This document shows positions 23,905 to 51,854 of a stretch of 64,000 nucleotides of DNA, one piece after another; the first letter of the stretch is position 1; every line of letters begins with the position of its first letter. Source of the DNA: Allacma fusca (taxonomy: Eukaryota > Arthropoda > Collembola > Symphypleona > Sminthuridae); assembly GCA_947179485.1 (NCBI GenBank), contig OX359248.1, forward strand, positions 26,111,378-26,175,377. The letters run 5' to 3'. Both the position numbers and the translations under genes were made by a program. The notes beneath the pieces were generated by a model that saw only the letters and a program-made list of their open reading frames with translations, was not told the DNA's origin and searched no databases.

Positions 23905-24061
23905 CAGGGGTGGATTTACGGGGTGGCGCACCCTGACCTGGGCACACCTTCACTGGGCACAAAAATATGAAGTAAGGCCCTCAGATTGCATGCGTAAAGG
24001 CCAACAAATATATTTTGAGGGTTAGGGCCAAAGTAAAAATTATTTTATTAATCCAACCCTG
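23905..24061. mobile_element. Short hAT-type MITE (157 bp)
   Basis: Begins CAGGGGTGGATT and ends AATCCAACCCTG, imperfect inverted repeats of about 12 bp. The exact 8-bp duplication ATTATAAT flanks it at 23897-23904 and 24062-24069. CAGGG ends with an 8-bp duplication fit hAT. There is no coding capacity. Confidence 0.75.
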
Positions 24062-24069
24062 ATTATAAT

Positions 24070-25814
24070 CACACGAAATTGTATTTCAGAAGTAAAGGTC
24101 ATTATTTTAAAATTACTATAACCTGAATTTCGATGAAAACCTTTGTCGTAACGTACAAACCACAGTAACAAAATGCCTCCCCACCACAACAAAACAATAC
24201 AATATTTCAAATCCAGACTTGGCAAACGTAACAAATACTAACAAAACGTACAAAATTACAGCATTGTATGTGCATAGTTCATTTTGCTTTTAGGGAAACT
24301 TATGCGTATTTTATTTTTCCTTGAGGCAAAAAGTCAGGTAGGTCTATTATCCGGACCTATTTGCTTTTACTTTAATCGAAAAAACATCCAGTCCAATATG
24401 TATCTTCACTGCGGGTACGTACATCAATATAACTTGTTGACTCAACCTTAAAGGCAATGTGAATACTCAATCAACCTTGGATGAACCATGGGGACTTGGG
24501 GAGTGATGAACGTGCGTACAATGGCTAATAGTAATGATAATGATTTAATCACCTTATTATGCATACAACACGAACACCATTGATTGGTGTTCAGGTTGTT
24601 TAGTCAAGATGAGCTTAACATCAGAAGATAGTAGATGAACTTTATCGTCAATGACTATGACTACAACGTATATTTGAAGTGGCGGAACGTCCCAAGAGGT
24701 GTTGCGGTCGGGACTAAATTGGGTTTTATTGACGGATCAAATATCCAATAATTTAATTCATGATTTTCAATGATGAACATTCATATTTCTATGGGACAGT
24801 ATTGTTAATTTGTCATTTGTCTAATGACAACAGTCAGCAGTTCGCACTATAGACGAACAACTTTGCTGTTGGTTATATTTGGGAGTAGCATATAATTACT
24901 TTCCGTAAAATCCGAAAGTAAAAATGGAAACTGTTTATGCATTACGGTTTAACATAATATAATTTCGGTAAAAACAGCAAATAAGATGCTATACTTTGGC
25001 ATAATTTGGCAATAAAAAGCATCTAATAAAGTCGACACTCTTCTGTGTGTGTGTTTGTTTTTGTTGCTTGTCGAAGACATGTATATTACCAGGATGAAAG
25101 ACAAAAGAATGCAATATTTTATGCAACTATAGTTGCATCATAAAATATCCTTAGCAGCATTTTTTTGGAGTCAGATGAATTTAAAAAACGCCCAAAAAAA
25201 GTAAAATTATAGGTAATTATTGACACTTATATGGATTTCAGGTTGAAAAATTATTGGGGGTAGGTAAATAATGAGGCTGAAAATGTGCAAACGAAACGCT
25301 TTAGTGTTTTTATCCTAATTTGTATTAAAAGGTGACAATAGTTTTAATTTCTAATGTTTGCAAAATGACTATTATTTATTTCTCCGAATTTTTACTTTTG
25401 TTTAATTAGTCCATCCAAAAATATTTGATGAAACCGGCCACACCCCGCCTCAACATTCTCACAGTGACAAAAATTTCCTGGTGAGTTTGCAAATTGTCAT
25501 TTAGTTCACAACGTGTCAGAGCAAAATTCAACAAAAATCGATTTTGGGGTACCAAAATTAAATAATTTGTATAATGCAGTGGTTTTTATTTGATTGTTAA
25601 GCGAATAAAAAATAACATTAACAGCAGGTACTTTTATTGCTGCTTAAATAAAAGCGATACATGATAAATGTAAGGTTTATGTGTATAATAATCAGATCGC
25701 ATAATATTGCCCCGTTAAAAATCTCACATTATCCTTGGTGAAATTTATAATTTGTGTAAAACATGATATCGAAGAACTTGAAAGCTTAAGAGCGATTGCG
25801 TATGTGGAAAAATT
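24070..25814. other. Intergenic, nothing recognised
   Basis: AT-rich DNA between the transposon cluster and the small membrane protein gene. No exon, RNA gene or transposon end was identified. Confidence 0.45.
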
Positions 25815-26490
25815 TCATTTATTCTTCCTAGAACCGGAAGCAAGCAACAAACTAACGTCTACTTTCTTGTTGCGGGAGGTGTCTACACCAAGTGCACTGC
25901 TGCTCTGTATTCCTTTGAATTCGCCATGTCCAGTAAATAAGGATGTTTTTGAAAGTCTCTCAGAATCTGGCTCAAGCAGTTTTAAAAAATATGATGAGCG
26001 ACGGCGAATTCCTTCTGAAGCCATTGTAGGTAATTCATCAACAGAATGTTTAGGTTGCTTTGCTTCAATATTTCTCAATTCAGAATGAATGAGATCATCT
26101 TTCATGACCAAACCTTGGGTGAACATTGATACTTCCTCTGCCTCGTCTTCCTGTGCAACTGTGCGGTCTTTATTGAATGTTGAGATAATTCCTTTTTGTC
26201 GCAATAGAGCTAGCAAGAGTCCTAACATTATAAAAATAAATATCCAAGTGAACCATTCGGTTTTTGAAGCTATTCCTTCAGTCTGAAAATTCTTTGTGAA
26301 AAGTTCTCCCGCTTGCATGAAAAGCTGTGAAGCATAAGATTATGCTTGTTTGAAAAAATGTTAAAATATTTTTTATAATGGCATACTGTTGTACATTGTA
26401 CATGACCGAAAAATATAATGCTGATTAGTAGCTTACCGCAGTCAACTCGTCTTTCAGAACGCCGAAGGCTCTATCGATGTTGAAGTCCAT
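25815..26490 (-). CDS. Unrecognised single-pass membrane protein (187 aa)
   Basis: Two exons, 26437-26490 and 25815-26324, joined in phase 0 (564 bp with stop). The splice sites are canonical (GTAAGC donor, CACAG acceptor). The first about 40 residues are amphipathic and charged (MDFNIDRAFGVLKDEL). A strong hydrophobic segment follows at about residues 43-62 (WFTWIFIFIMLGLLLALL). The rest is a soluble tail of about 120 residues, acidic near E-D-E-A-E-E and then basic and Ser-rich, ending in Lys/Arg. There is no signal peptide, so a type III or tail-facing-cytosol topology is possible. I know no matching family. The clean splice, frame and membrane segment argue that the gene is real. Confidence 0.7.
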
Positions 26491-27581
26491 CTCGTATATA
26501 TTATTAGAGAGATAATTTACCATCAAATAAACGTGCACTCTGGCTGGACTCCGTTTAAGACACAATCCACATTAATTTAACGAAGAACGATCCAGGATAC
26601 TCCTTTCGATTTCAAAGTGACATCTATATTACTATAGATTTCATATGTTTTATATATGATAGATATAGTTATTATTATTACAGTTACCATTTACAATAAT
26701 TACAAACCAGTTTTCATAAAGTTGAATGATATTACAGGAGCATTCAATGACAATGACGAAAGAATAAGTATAATATGTGCAAGTGCTACTGTATGTAAGC
26801 AAGCTAACATCTGCCGCAGTATCTCAAAAACTTAAGGAACACATTTTTCTCTTCACATACTGCTAAGAAATTTTTCTTGTTTCTCTTCGATTCAGCTGTG
26901 CTGTTTATTGACAATAGAACATTATTAATTTATGCATGACAAGCAAATGAAAACAATGGCCAAAAATAGTAACGATGGAAAAAGTGTGTAAAAAGTTTCA
27001 TAAACTCGTTAATTTAAATTTATTACTTTTGCCAAAATTCCTACATCTAATCACAAATTTTTGTATTACACGGCAACAGTAAATCGAATCCCTTGGAATT
27101 CTAACTAATGAACAAATGTTGCGTGAGTTAACTAACTTTAAGGCTAATAATTGCAAAATATTTCTGCAGAATTGGACAACTGACTTGCCAAAGAGATAGA
27201 CAGTCCGATGAAGTTGCGCGGGTTCATTATTCAGATGATTCATTGACTCTAAAACTAAATTATCCACTCACAACAAACAAATATTAATCTTTACAATATT
27301 TAATCCAATTACGCATGCAGGGCTTCTGCTACAAATCTATACTTATATTAGGAAGAACTCTCCATGCAGTACACTTCCTCCACTTGTAAGTCATTGCATT
27401 TTTTAGTCTTATGTAATATTAATTTTTAGACATATAACTCAAAGACAGTAAGACAGCAGTTCAACAAGATATTACAATGTTTACGTTCTAAGTATATTAC
27501 ACATTGCCATTAATTAATCCGATACACAAAATTATTGTTTCTGCAGTAATAGTGTACTTGAAAAAGTATGTCCGAGAATAA
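26491..27581. other. Spacer between the small membrane gene and Hip
   Basis: AT-rich. Contains the promoter side of the small membrane protein gene and the probable 3' untranslated region of Hip. No further exons seen. Confidence 0.45.
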
Positions 27582-43563
<15,982 letters not shown>

Positions 43564-44548
43564 TTTTAATTTTCGATTTCAACCTTCGACCGTTTCAATA
43601 AATCCTTATTCTGAAAATAGACAACAACCTCAGGGTTAAGTTACGTAAGCGTGTATTTATCTCACGTTATATAATCCATGCAATGGAGCCAACTGATGTC
43701 AACGTACTCACGTATAGTTTAACTCAAATCTTTAATTAAAACCAACCTTAATGGGTTTCGCGTTGAGGATGACAATGATAAAACTGACGATTTTCTAGAA
43801 AAAACTCAAACTCGCACATGCACTGCACGACCAATCTTATTAGTAGATGACAAGCCGACGGTAGGCTGCGGTGCGGTGTATCGTATCTTAAGTACGTAAT
43901 TCAAAGACGTTATGCATAGAGTTCAATGCAAAGCAGAAGCGTCCCGAATACTGCAGCAGTGCATTAAAGACAGCCGACTGTCAGTGGCATCTCAGTGTCC
44001 GAGTCGGTACTGCGTTCATTCCTGGCCTGAGAAGGGCCCTTGTGAGTACAAGTGCAAGGGCCCTCTAAAAATTTCTAAAATTATTGACAAAATACATGAA
44101 AAAAATTTCAAATTTAATAAGATCAATAAGATCGAAAAGAAGGTTTATTAGGTCTTTGCCGGTTCTGATAGTAACTTTGCACTGCATTATTTATACATTC
44201 GGCTTGAGATTTTAAAAAACATTTGAGAAAATAATATGCCAAATAAAATTTTGTGTTTTCAGATTTACGGCCCATTGGATTTATTTACGTCGAACTGAAT
44301 AAAAAAATATTAAGTCCCTATTAGTTTTATTTTTAAGAAGCAAAAATCATAATAAATTACTCAAAAATTCTCAAAAATAGTGAACTCGACTTGTTTAAAA
44401 AATTCTCAAACAAGTCGGGCTTCTACTATTGCTTATTGCTTACAATCCTTCATGCTTACTGTTAAATGAGAGTATTAAATTACGTCTCATTTAAAGCAGT
44501 TGTAGTGTTAAACAATGGTAACGTGACTTCTTGACGTTCTTGATTGAC
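43564..44548. other. Divergent promoter region between Hip and the His-rich gene
   Basis: The two flanking genes point away from each other, so both promoters must lie here. The stretch includes a perfect 10-bp hairpin at 44033-44064. No coding exon is supported. Confidence 0.5.
44033..44064. repeat. Perfect 10-bp hairpin
   Basis: AGGGCCCTTG pairs with CAAGGGCCCT across a 12-base loop. It lies in the divergent intergenic region. It could be a cruciform-forming element or the relic of a transposon end. Confidence 0.6.
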
Positions 44549-45748
44549 ATGAGAAACAGCAGTGCCGATCAAGGCACTAGCAAGAAGGAGGAGCTAACGG
44601 AGTCACAGGCTCAGGCTGTGACCAAGGCGCAAATTCGAAAGGATGATGAGCCTACCATAGATCGGCAGGGATTACAGAGGGGTTCCAAAATAGATGTCAA
44701 ATTAATTTCCAAGAAAGATAACAAGCGGCACTCTCATGATGAGAATCACCACCGTCATCATCGTGAACGAGGCCATGGTACTCATGGTCATAGCAAGGAT
44801 GAGCGGAAAGCTCGGAGTAACTTAGAATGTAAATTCATGTGCTGTCAAAAACTGAGAATCAATGATACTGAGGACGGTCAGACCCCGTTACTAAACGCTA
44901 ATCAGTTATGTAAAGAAAACTCTTCCGGCTTGGGTACGCATAAACGCGCACCAGTTTCGGGGAAATGTGCTAGCCAAGGTATCCAGCACAATGAAATCGC
45001 TAACACTGGAACGCAAAGCATAGACTGTGAAGATTTTGGGATTCAATTCGAGGCCCCAGATACTGGCAAGTCCAACTTGACTCCTCGTACCCATGGTACG
45101 TGTACGAGTATTCGCAATGTGCGACCTCTGGCGGATAATAAAGTAGAGAGTAAACGAGTCGCTTCGGCAGCAAGAAAGGGACCCTCTACAGGTTTAAAAC
45201 TGGCTTCTATAAATCATGTGAGCAAGAGGACTGCAAAGCCAGAAAATCATTTTTACAGTTTCCAAAATCCATACAACGATCCCTTCTGCTTTCCAACAGC
45301 TATGCCTCCGCAGCCATTTTACCCGTATTATACACCTGTGCCACCTCCAATAGCTGCAACTCCTCAACAATGTCCTCCTCCCCGCCCTCCGAGGAAAGCA
45401 ACTAAAGATTCAAATCACCATCGAAATATTAGTAATAGCCAATCTGAGCGCCTGAAAGCTCAGCAAACAAATAGTAATTGGACACAACAAACCCGAGTTT
45501 CCCGATCCGCCGATGACTGCAAAACAGAAATTTTGCAAGAGGAGTCTTGTGATTGCATAGATGTTGACGGCAAGTCAAAAAATGTAACCCTCGGAAAATC
45601 AAATAATTCCTCAATCGAGGATATTCAGTCCGTTAACAGGATTAAGCATACCCCGATTGATAGAAGTCAACAAGAGTGTCAAGATCCATGGCTTCTTTTT
45701 CGGAAGAGTCGACAAGCTGCTAGTAATAAAATCAACAAACGAAAGTAA
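44549..45748 (+). CDS. Unrecognised intronless protein, His- and Pro-rich (399 aa)
   Basis: A single open frame of 1200 bp from the ATG at 44549; a frame opening at 44531 would need a non-ATG start. It is far longer than chance frames here. The N-terminal 60 residues are charged. A His-rich stretch follows at about 66-84 (H-H-R-H-H-R-E-R-G-H-G-T-H-G-H). A cysteine cluster (C-K-F-M-C-C-Q-K) lies at about 96-103. A Pro/Tyr-rich segment near 250-280 ends in P-P-P-R-P-P-R-K, which matches class II SH3-ligand patterns. The C-terminal end is basic. It has no signal peptide or membrane segment and is probably largely disordered. The family is unknown. It runs divergently from Hip. Confidence 0.7.
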   Translation: MRNSSADQGTSKKEELTESQAQAVTKAQIRKDDEPTIDRQGLQRGSKIDVKLISKKDNKRHSHDENHHRHHRERGHGTHGHSKDERKARSNLECKFMCCQKLRINDTEDGQTPLLNANQLCKENSSGLGTHKRAPVSGKCASQGIQHNEIANTGTQSIDCEDFGIQFEAPDTGKSNLTPRTHGTCTSIRNVRPLADNKVESKRVASAARKGPSTGLKLASINHVSKRTAKPENHFYSFQNPYNDPFCFPTAMPPQPFYPYYTPVPPPIAATPQQCPPPRPPRKATKDSNHHRNISNSQSERLKAQQTNSNWTQQTRVSRSADDCKTEILQEESCDCIDVDGKSKNVTLGKSNNSSIEDIQSVNRIKHTPIDRSQQECQDPWLLFRKSRQAASNKINKRK

Positions 45749-45751
45749 TCG

Positions 45752-47785
45752 CTGATGTTTTTCCTCAAGTGTACGCATTAGGTTTTTTATTTTTTAATCA
45801 ATAGGCTCAAATATCACTAAAAATTATTAAACATCTATTTTGTTTTTGCATACTGGACAACCAGAGTTCAAGTGAAAAATTTTAAAAGGAGTGCTTAAAA
45901 CCATGAGAGCAAGACAGGACTCTTCTCCTACTCCCTAAAAACGAGTTGGACGTATGGGCCTCAAAGAAATGTATTTTTACTTTGCGTGGACCACCCGCGC
46001 CGTTTTATCCACATGTTGACGTATAGGAAAATAAATGCCATTTTATTGGAACAAATATACTTATTCCCGTCTTTTGCGGACATGGTATTGAACAGTTTTT
46101 GAGTTATGGCTTCTGTGCTTACAAGTCCGTGCTCCGGAAAGTTGTAAGCATTTTCGTGCCTAAGCGCATCATACATTAATTTAATTCCGTAACCGATTAA
46201 TCCGAAAAATATGAAATTATGTAAATCCTGAAAGTCATACAATCGTCGCGGGCACAATACGCCGGAAATATTTGACATGGCATACAGAAGTAATGAATTA
46301 CGTACTTGATTCTCCTAATCGAATCCAAAAACTAAAAATAATAGATGGAATCGGCTAACTTGTTTTCGCGACAGGTGATCGGTTCAACTTGAACTTCATT
46401 TTTGCTTCGCTGTGTATACGTGTGTACGCCAATATAGAAATCCTAACACAGCCGCTATTTCCAGCAAAACTGTCGCGTGAAATAGCCATGTTGTACATAA
46501 AATGTGATCCCAGGCTTCGGGTTCTGGGTACACACCTACTCCCCTTGGGTGCACACACTTAAACCTTAATATGTGCATACATAAAACAAGAACCTGACAA
46601 CAAGAATCCTGTTTGTTATTTCAATTGGAATAGTAATGTCAATGCATTGATCTTCTTATGACTTTGCAATAAATGCTAGGTAGTTGTGGTAGGTGATGAC
46701 CCCTAAAATTATGACATAACTAGTTCCATAAAGAATGGAACAATACAAGAACATTAGTGTGAATTCATTTATTAATTATTATAATTTGCTTTTGTACATT
46801 ATCAACTATAAATTTCTCTCATAATCTGCATTAAGTACTATTTAACTAACATTCGAAATCTTAAACTAATTTAATCTACTACGCTTACGCTCCATGCACA
46901 TATGTATCTACTAATATAAACATATACTTACAGTTAGTAATCATAGTGTTCACGCTACTCATATTCTAAATTATATACACAAGACAGCCAGGTATTAAAT
47001 ACACAGACGTAAATACGACCGCTATGAATTCGTTGATGTTGGTTTGATACAGAGCTAATGAGTATTTGAAGAGTATTGAATCCTAAGTATATTGCTATAA
47101 TCTTTCGATGAATACAACACGTCGATATTTACTTCTGCATTACTTGCATTTCACTCGATGCATGAAGTTAGTTGGTAGACACAATAAATGTACGTTTCCA
47201 AGCAAATTACACACGGATGTGGAGACACAACAATATATAGTAGATAAATACTTTTAAAACTGGAACTACAGTTTTGCATATTAGTAGACAAGTCTCATGC
47301 GAACTTGAACGAGTTTGGCATCTGTATCAGAACAGTAAGAGGCTACAACGATCATCACGGTGGGTTCACATCAGTGCAGACTTTTATCATGTAGGATTCA
47401 GTTGTTGACCGTAATTATAAGTAAAATTGAGACACGTTAAAATTTTTATCAACATCACACCCTTGTCAGCATTACCTATATAGTGCCCACCCAAATAGGT
47501 TTCTTAAATTAAGATAAAAGAGCAAAAAAGTACAAAAGAAAGTTTTAAAATTCATCATTACAGCACTATTTTTAATTATGGTACAACAGAAAAAGCTGCT
47601 ATAATACTCACAGTTCAAACTATCTGGTACATTGTTTCCTCTACACGAGACCCATTTTATACGATAGATGTAAATGAATGAACTAACAACATTTTACATT
47701 GGAAGCCATTCAATACTGCTTGTTGTCAATGACAATTTCAAGAATATTCGTCTTTGTAAATTTTGTGGCAGGGAAAGATCAAAAT
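45752..47785. other. Region between the His-rich gene and SS18
   Basis: Contains one small candidate ORF (45961-46278). The right half is AT-rich and probably includes a long SS18 3' untranslated region. Nothing else recognised. Confidence 0.45.
45961..46278 (-). CDS. Possible small membrane protein ORF (105 aa)
   Basis: An uninterrupted minus-strand ATG frame with a hydrophobic segment (F-I-F-F-G-L-I-G-Y-G-I-K-L-M-Y) at about residues 21-36 and a basic, polar C terminus. No known domain. Length and composition are compatible with a small organelle membrane protein, but also with chance. It is convergent with the His-rich gene. Low confidence. Confidence 0.3.
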   Translation of the reverse strand: MSNISGVLCPRRLYDFQDLHNFIFFGLIGYGIKLMYDALRHENAYNFPEHGLVSTEAITQKLFNTMSAKDGNKYICSNKMAFIFLYVNMWIKRRGWSTQSKNTFL

Positions 47786-49412
47786 TTATCCTTGGGATGG
47801 TCCTGAAGGAGGACCCGCTCCTTGAGGTGGTGGCGGATAGCCACCTTGCGGTGGAGGGTAGCCACCGCTTGATGGTGGGGGACCTCCTCCTTGGGGACGA
47901 TATCCATAATTAGGATAGCCTTGGGGAGGTGGTGGGGCATATCCCTGTTTATTAAAATATGAATTAATATTTCATTTTCCAACGCTGAAGCTACAACGCC
48001 TTCTCACTCATATATTGTAACACATTACCTTATTACTTACTTGATATGGTTGTTGATAAGGGGGATACTGCCCCGGCTGAGACTGCGGACCACCTTGTTG
48101 CCCCTGTGGAGTACTTTGCTGTTGTCCTGGCGGTGGACCGTACTGAGGATTAGGGGGATATCCCTGTCCATATTGAGTCTGAGGTGGTGCTCCATACTGT
48201 GGCTGAGAACCGTACGCACTTTGTGCGGAACCATAAGAACTCGTGGCAGGTCCAGAAACCCCACCAGAAGGCGCACCAACAGGAGCGCTTGAACTCGCCG
48301 AAGGTGGGTAAGGCCCGCTACTACCGTAACTATAACCCCCAGGACCTTGCTGACTCTGTGGTGGCCCTGGTTGAGGAGGGTAGGAACCTCCTGGACCCGG
48401 CTGGTTCATGTTAACACTTGAAACACTACTTGGATTCGGATTTCCTGGATACGACGACTGAGGGGGATATTGAGAAGACGATGGGTAGCCGCCTGGTTGT
48501 TGTTGTTGTCCTGGTTGTGGTTGCTGGCCATAAGGATTAGGCTGGCTAGTATATTGAGGATAACTTGGGTGCCCTCCGTGGCCATAATAGGGTTGAGACT
48601 GCGGTTGTTGCTGTTGTGGTTGAGACGTTGGGGGTTGCACAGATCCTTGTTGAGTTTGATAACCTTGAGATTGCTGGGAACTCTGTGGTGGGCCGGGTTG
48701 TTGCTGTGACATCGGAGTACGAGGAGGAATCGATTGTTGTGGCATTGAGCCCTGTTGCTGTGGTTGGCCCGAAGAAGGAGGGTAGCCCCCGTATCCAGGG
48801 TACTGTCCAGGTCCCGGCTGTGTTGGAGGCCGGCCATAATAACTTTGTTGTTGATTAGGCTGAGGCATTTGTTGCTGCTGTCCTTGCATACCTACGTCTT
48901 GTCCTGGGGGCTATATTTTGAAAAGAAACAAAAATTAGTTGTCTTTTTTGAGCCCTACAAAAGCCAACTCTTCAATTCTCACACAACTACTCCACTACAA
49001 CAATCGTGACAGCTTCCCCAAAGAAAAATAAAATAAAATGAATTAAAAATTGAACAGATACAAAAAGAAAAAAGAGTTTAAGATTAGTTTTCCCCCATGC
49101 ATATTTTCTGTACACTATATAATTTATCGTTAGTCTACTCTATAGCTTGTAAAATCAAATTATTGAATAAATTTGAATTACAGGAAGCATCTGCTGTATA
49201 TTCTGATTGCCATCAGCGATGGAGGCAAGGTAAACAAGATTTCTATGAAGAGCTTGCTGATACTGCATACATTCTTGCCCTTTCCCTTTATTCTGATAGT
49301 CTTGTATTGTTTGAATTAAATGAGCATTTTCATCTAAAACTTTCTGAATCTGAGCCGGATTGGGTGGTGGGGGCCGGACACGGCCTTGCGGTCCAAAAGT
49401 ACTTAAAGACAT
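47786..49412 (-). CDS. SS18: SS18-family BAF complex subunit (419 aa)
   Basis: Three exons: 49182-49412, 48041-48910 and 47786-47944, joined in phase 0 (1260 bp with stop). Exon 1 encodes the conserved SNH/SSXT domain (residues about 10-77, N-P-A-Q-I-Q-K-V-L-D-E-N-A-H-L-I-Q-T-I-Q). This domain binds the SWI/SNF (BAF) ATPase. The other 340 residues are a QPGY domain made of Gln, Pro, Gly, Tyr and Ser, rich in Y-G and Y-P-P elements, of the kind linked to self-association and activation. Length is close to human SS18 (418 residues). It acts in the nucleus as a co-activator without binding DNA itself. A split between SS18 and its relative SS18L1 (CREST) is not expected in arthropods. Confidence 0.95.
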
Positions 49413-50430
49413 CGTTTACGTCTACTCTCAATCTACGAAAGATAGAAAAGATAGAATCCCTATGAAATGAAATACTAAACAACCAATAAAAAATTAAAAT
49501 ACAAAAGATTTCCACAGCTATAAAGCATTCCACTAATTCTACAACTACCAACTCAAACAATTATTCATACTCTACATTAACTTAATCCTTAAGAATATTA
49601 TGAATCATCAAAAAATTAAAACAACGCTACGAACCAAATCTGAAGAATAATAAAATCACAATTTGGAGCCGCCGCTGTCAAAATCACTACTACAACTCCA
49701 ATCCGGGCTTCTCTTTTCACCTCTCAAGGGTACAGTGTTCCTATAGTTTCTATAAAAGACAATCTCCAACAGGGACGTTACCGCTACAACCTTATAGTAT
49801 CTTCTCTACAGATTTCACTTCGCCACTTCCGTTTCAGTCGTACATCGAACTTCTCAATTTCAATCCTATTTCCGCCAACCAGCTTCTCCTTCAACTTCAA
49901 TCTCTCGTAACTGTGATCAACTAAAAGTACTTAATATTCCTCAGGTCCAAATCCAAGTTACAATTTCCTTAACAGCCACCGCTCCAGTCATCAGGAGTAT
50001 GATCCGTAGCCCCTCCAATCTGTGTCGGTCCTTATCTGCACGGGAGGAGGAATACTTTTTATTTTTATTTTTCAGCTCTTTTATTTTAAAGATACTTATA
50101 GGAATTACAAGACGGTTACAGCATCGGAGCACTGTCCTTATAAAGTCACGGTGTTCTTGCTTCAGCACTCAAGAAGAAAGCACTCCGGTATATGACAAGA
50201 GAGCCAGAACCAGCCGCAGGGATTGCTGACAGTCGATCATAACAGTAAAGGGAAGAGATGAACGAGTGACGCCGTAAATGGATTATTCGAACTCTCCCTC
50301 CACAGCAGTCTGTATAAATTCCACGAGGGGATAGAACCTTTTAGCCTATCTTCAACATAACAAAGCACTAAAAGCTCCCTATGTCTCGCTCGTACATTCA
50401 CTGGCTCACTCTCAAACTCAAACCTTGGAG
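49413..50430. other. SS18 upstream region
   Basis: Likely 5' leader and promoter of SS18. No further exon could be supported. Confidence 0.4.
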
Positions 50431-51846
50431 CAAGGCTATGCAGTCTTGGACTCAAACGAGAGACTGAGTGGGTAAACCATAGGACTGACTGAAGACTGTG
50501 ACTGACTGGGACTGATAGAAAACTGCATTTTAAAGACTGAGACTGACTGGGACTGATAGGAATTCCAGCAGAGACTGACTGAGACTGACATGACCGCTGG
50601 TAGCTGAGCCATGTATGAATATGTACAAAGAATGCTTGGTTGGTAGATGAGGAGTAACAATCAAAGTGTATGTACTTACGCATAAACAATTTGTCGTTTC
50701 ATTGGGCTGGTATTATATTTCATTTTCTTTGACCAATATTGCCAATATTTTCTAAAAGTTACCTCATTGTATTCGGGCAATGTTTGGGGTACTCTGAGTC
50801 ACAAAAAAGGTACAAATATGGATTTATCTAAACTCAAAATTGCCATACGTTTGATATGCATCTTATAGGATTTCCAGTGAGATATTTTAAAGTTCTTTAA
50901 TAATTGTTATCGTGACCAGCCAGTGAGAAATATTAGTATCAGGAACGAAGATGATCATCAATTTAAACCATACGTTACATTTTGGCTCCTGTGACCCCAA
51001 TGAGTCATCTGATAATATAGGGAAGATCCTGATAGGTAACTAAGTTCTCATAGCTTACAATTAAAATAGGTGTATTTTGAAGAAGAACAAATATGTATAT
51101 TAAATTTTATTTAAAGATTTGCGACTACAGGGATTAAAAACATGTTGCATATTAGCTCCGGGGAGTTCAAAATTACGCTTCTTATTGGCCCAAAACTGTT
51201 TTTGAAAATACATTTTGATGCTTGGTTTTAGCAAATTCCCTGATTGTTTGCACAGCTATTAGACTATCATTGCATTGGTATTTTCTGTAGAGACAACATC
51301 AAATATATAATGCAAAGTTAACGTTAACGAGCTGAAATACAAAAAACTCTACCAGGCGCCAAATTAATAGAAATGCTGTAATGGAGAAATTTTTGACGAA
51401 ATTAAGATTGTAGGATGTGAAATGTTTGGTAACGTGATAAATTGTTGGAGTTGTTGGTCCTTTGACCATTCTCCTATTCAATTATTTTGAAATTTAGCTA
51501 ACATGGTTGAAACAGGAGAACAAGTTCTTTTCAATGATTATTTATCAAGATACTAGCACGCAGAAGAAAAAATATTACTTTAAAAGAAGAGTTCGAAAAA
51601 TTATGCAATAGTCGATATTGAGACCATTAAAATGCGTATTCTTAACCCTCCTGTGCTCCTGTGTTTTTATATGCATATGGAGTACATTAAGGACTGACTG
51701 AGACTTTTGCTAAGGACTTTTACTAGGACTGAGACTGATAGGGACTGATACTCTGATACTATAAGACTGAGTGGACTGACTGATAGCATGCTACTTGGGA
51801 CTGTTAAAGGACTGTGACTGATAAAACCAAAGACTGCATAGCCTTG
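50431..51846. mobile_element. hAT-type non-autonomous element (1.4 kb)
   Basis: The ends CAAGGCTATGCAGTCTT and AAGACTGCATAGCCTTG form a perfect 17-bp inverted repeat. The exact 8-bp duplication CCTTGGAG flanks them at 50423-50430 and 51847-51854. Both subterminal regions (about 50455-50595 and 51690-51825) are packed with variants of GACTGACTGGGACTGATAG; such subterminal repeats are typical hAT transposase-binding sites. The interior has no transposase frame. Confidence 0.85.
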
Positions 51847-51854
51847 CCTTGGAG

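Noticed and set aside
43912-44151. 79-codon plus-strand frame with several cysteines
   Set aside because: No domain and it overlaps the hairpin in the divergent promoter region; could be 5' leader of the next gene.
48037-48858. Several long frames on both strands over SS18
   Set aside because: Shadows of the low-complexity QPGY exon; only one frame joins the SNH exon and the last exon.
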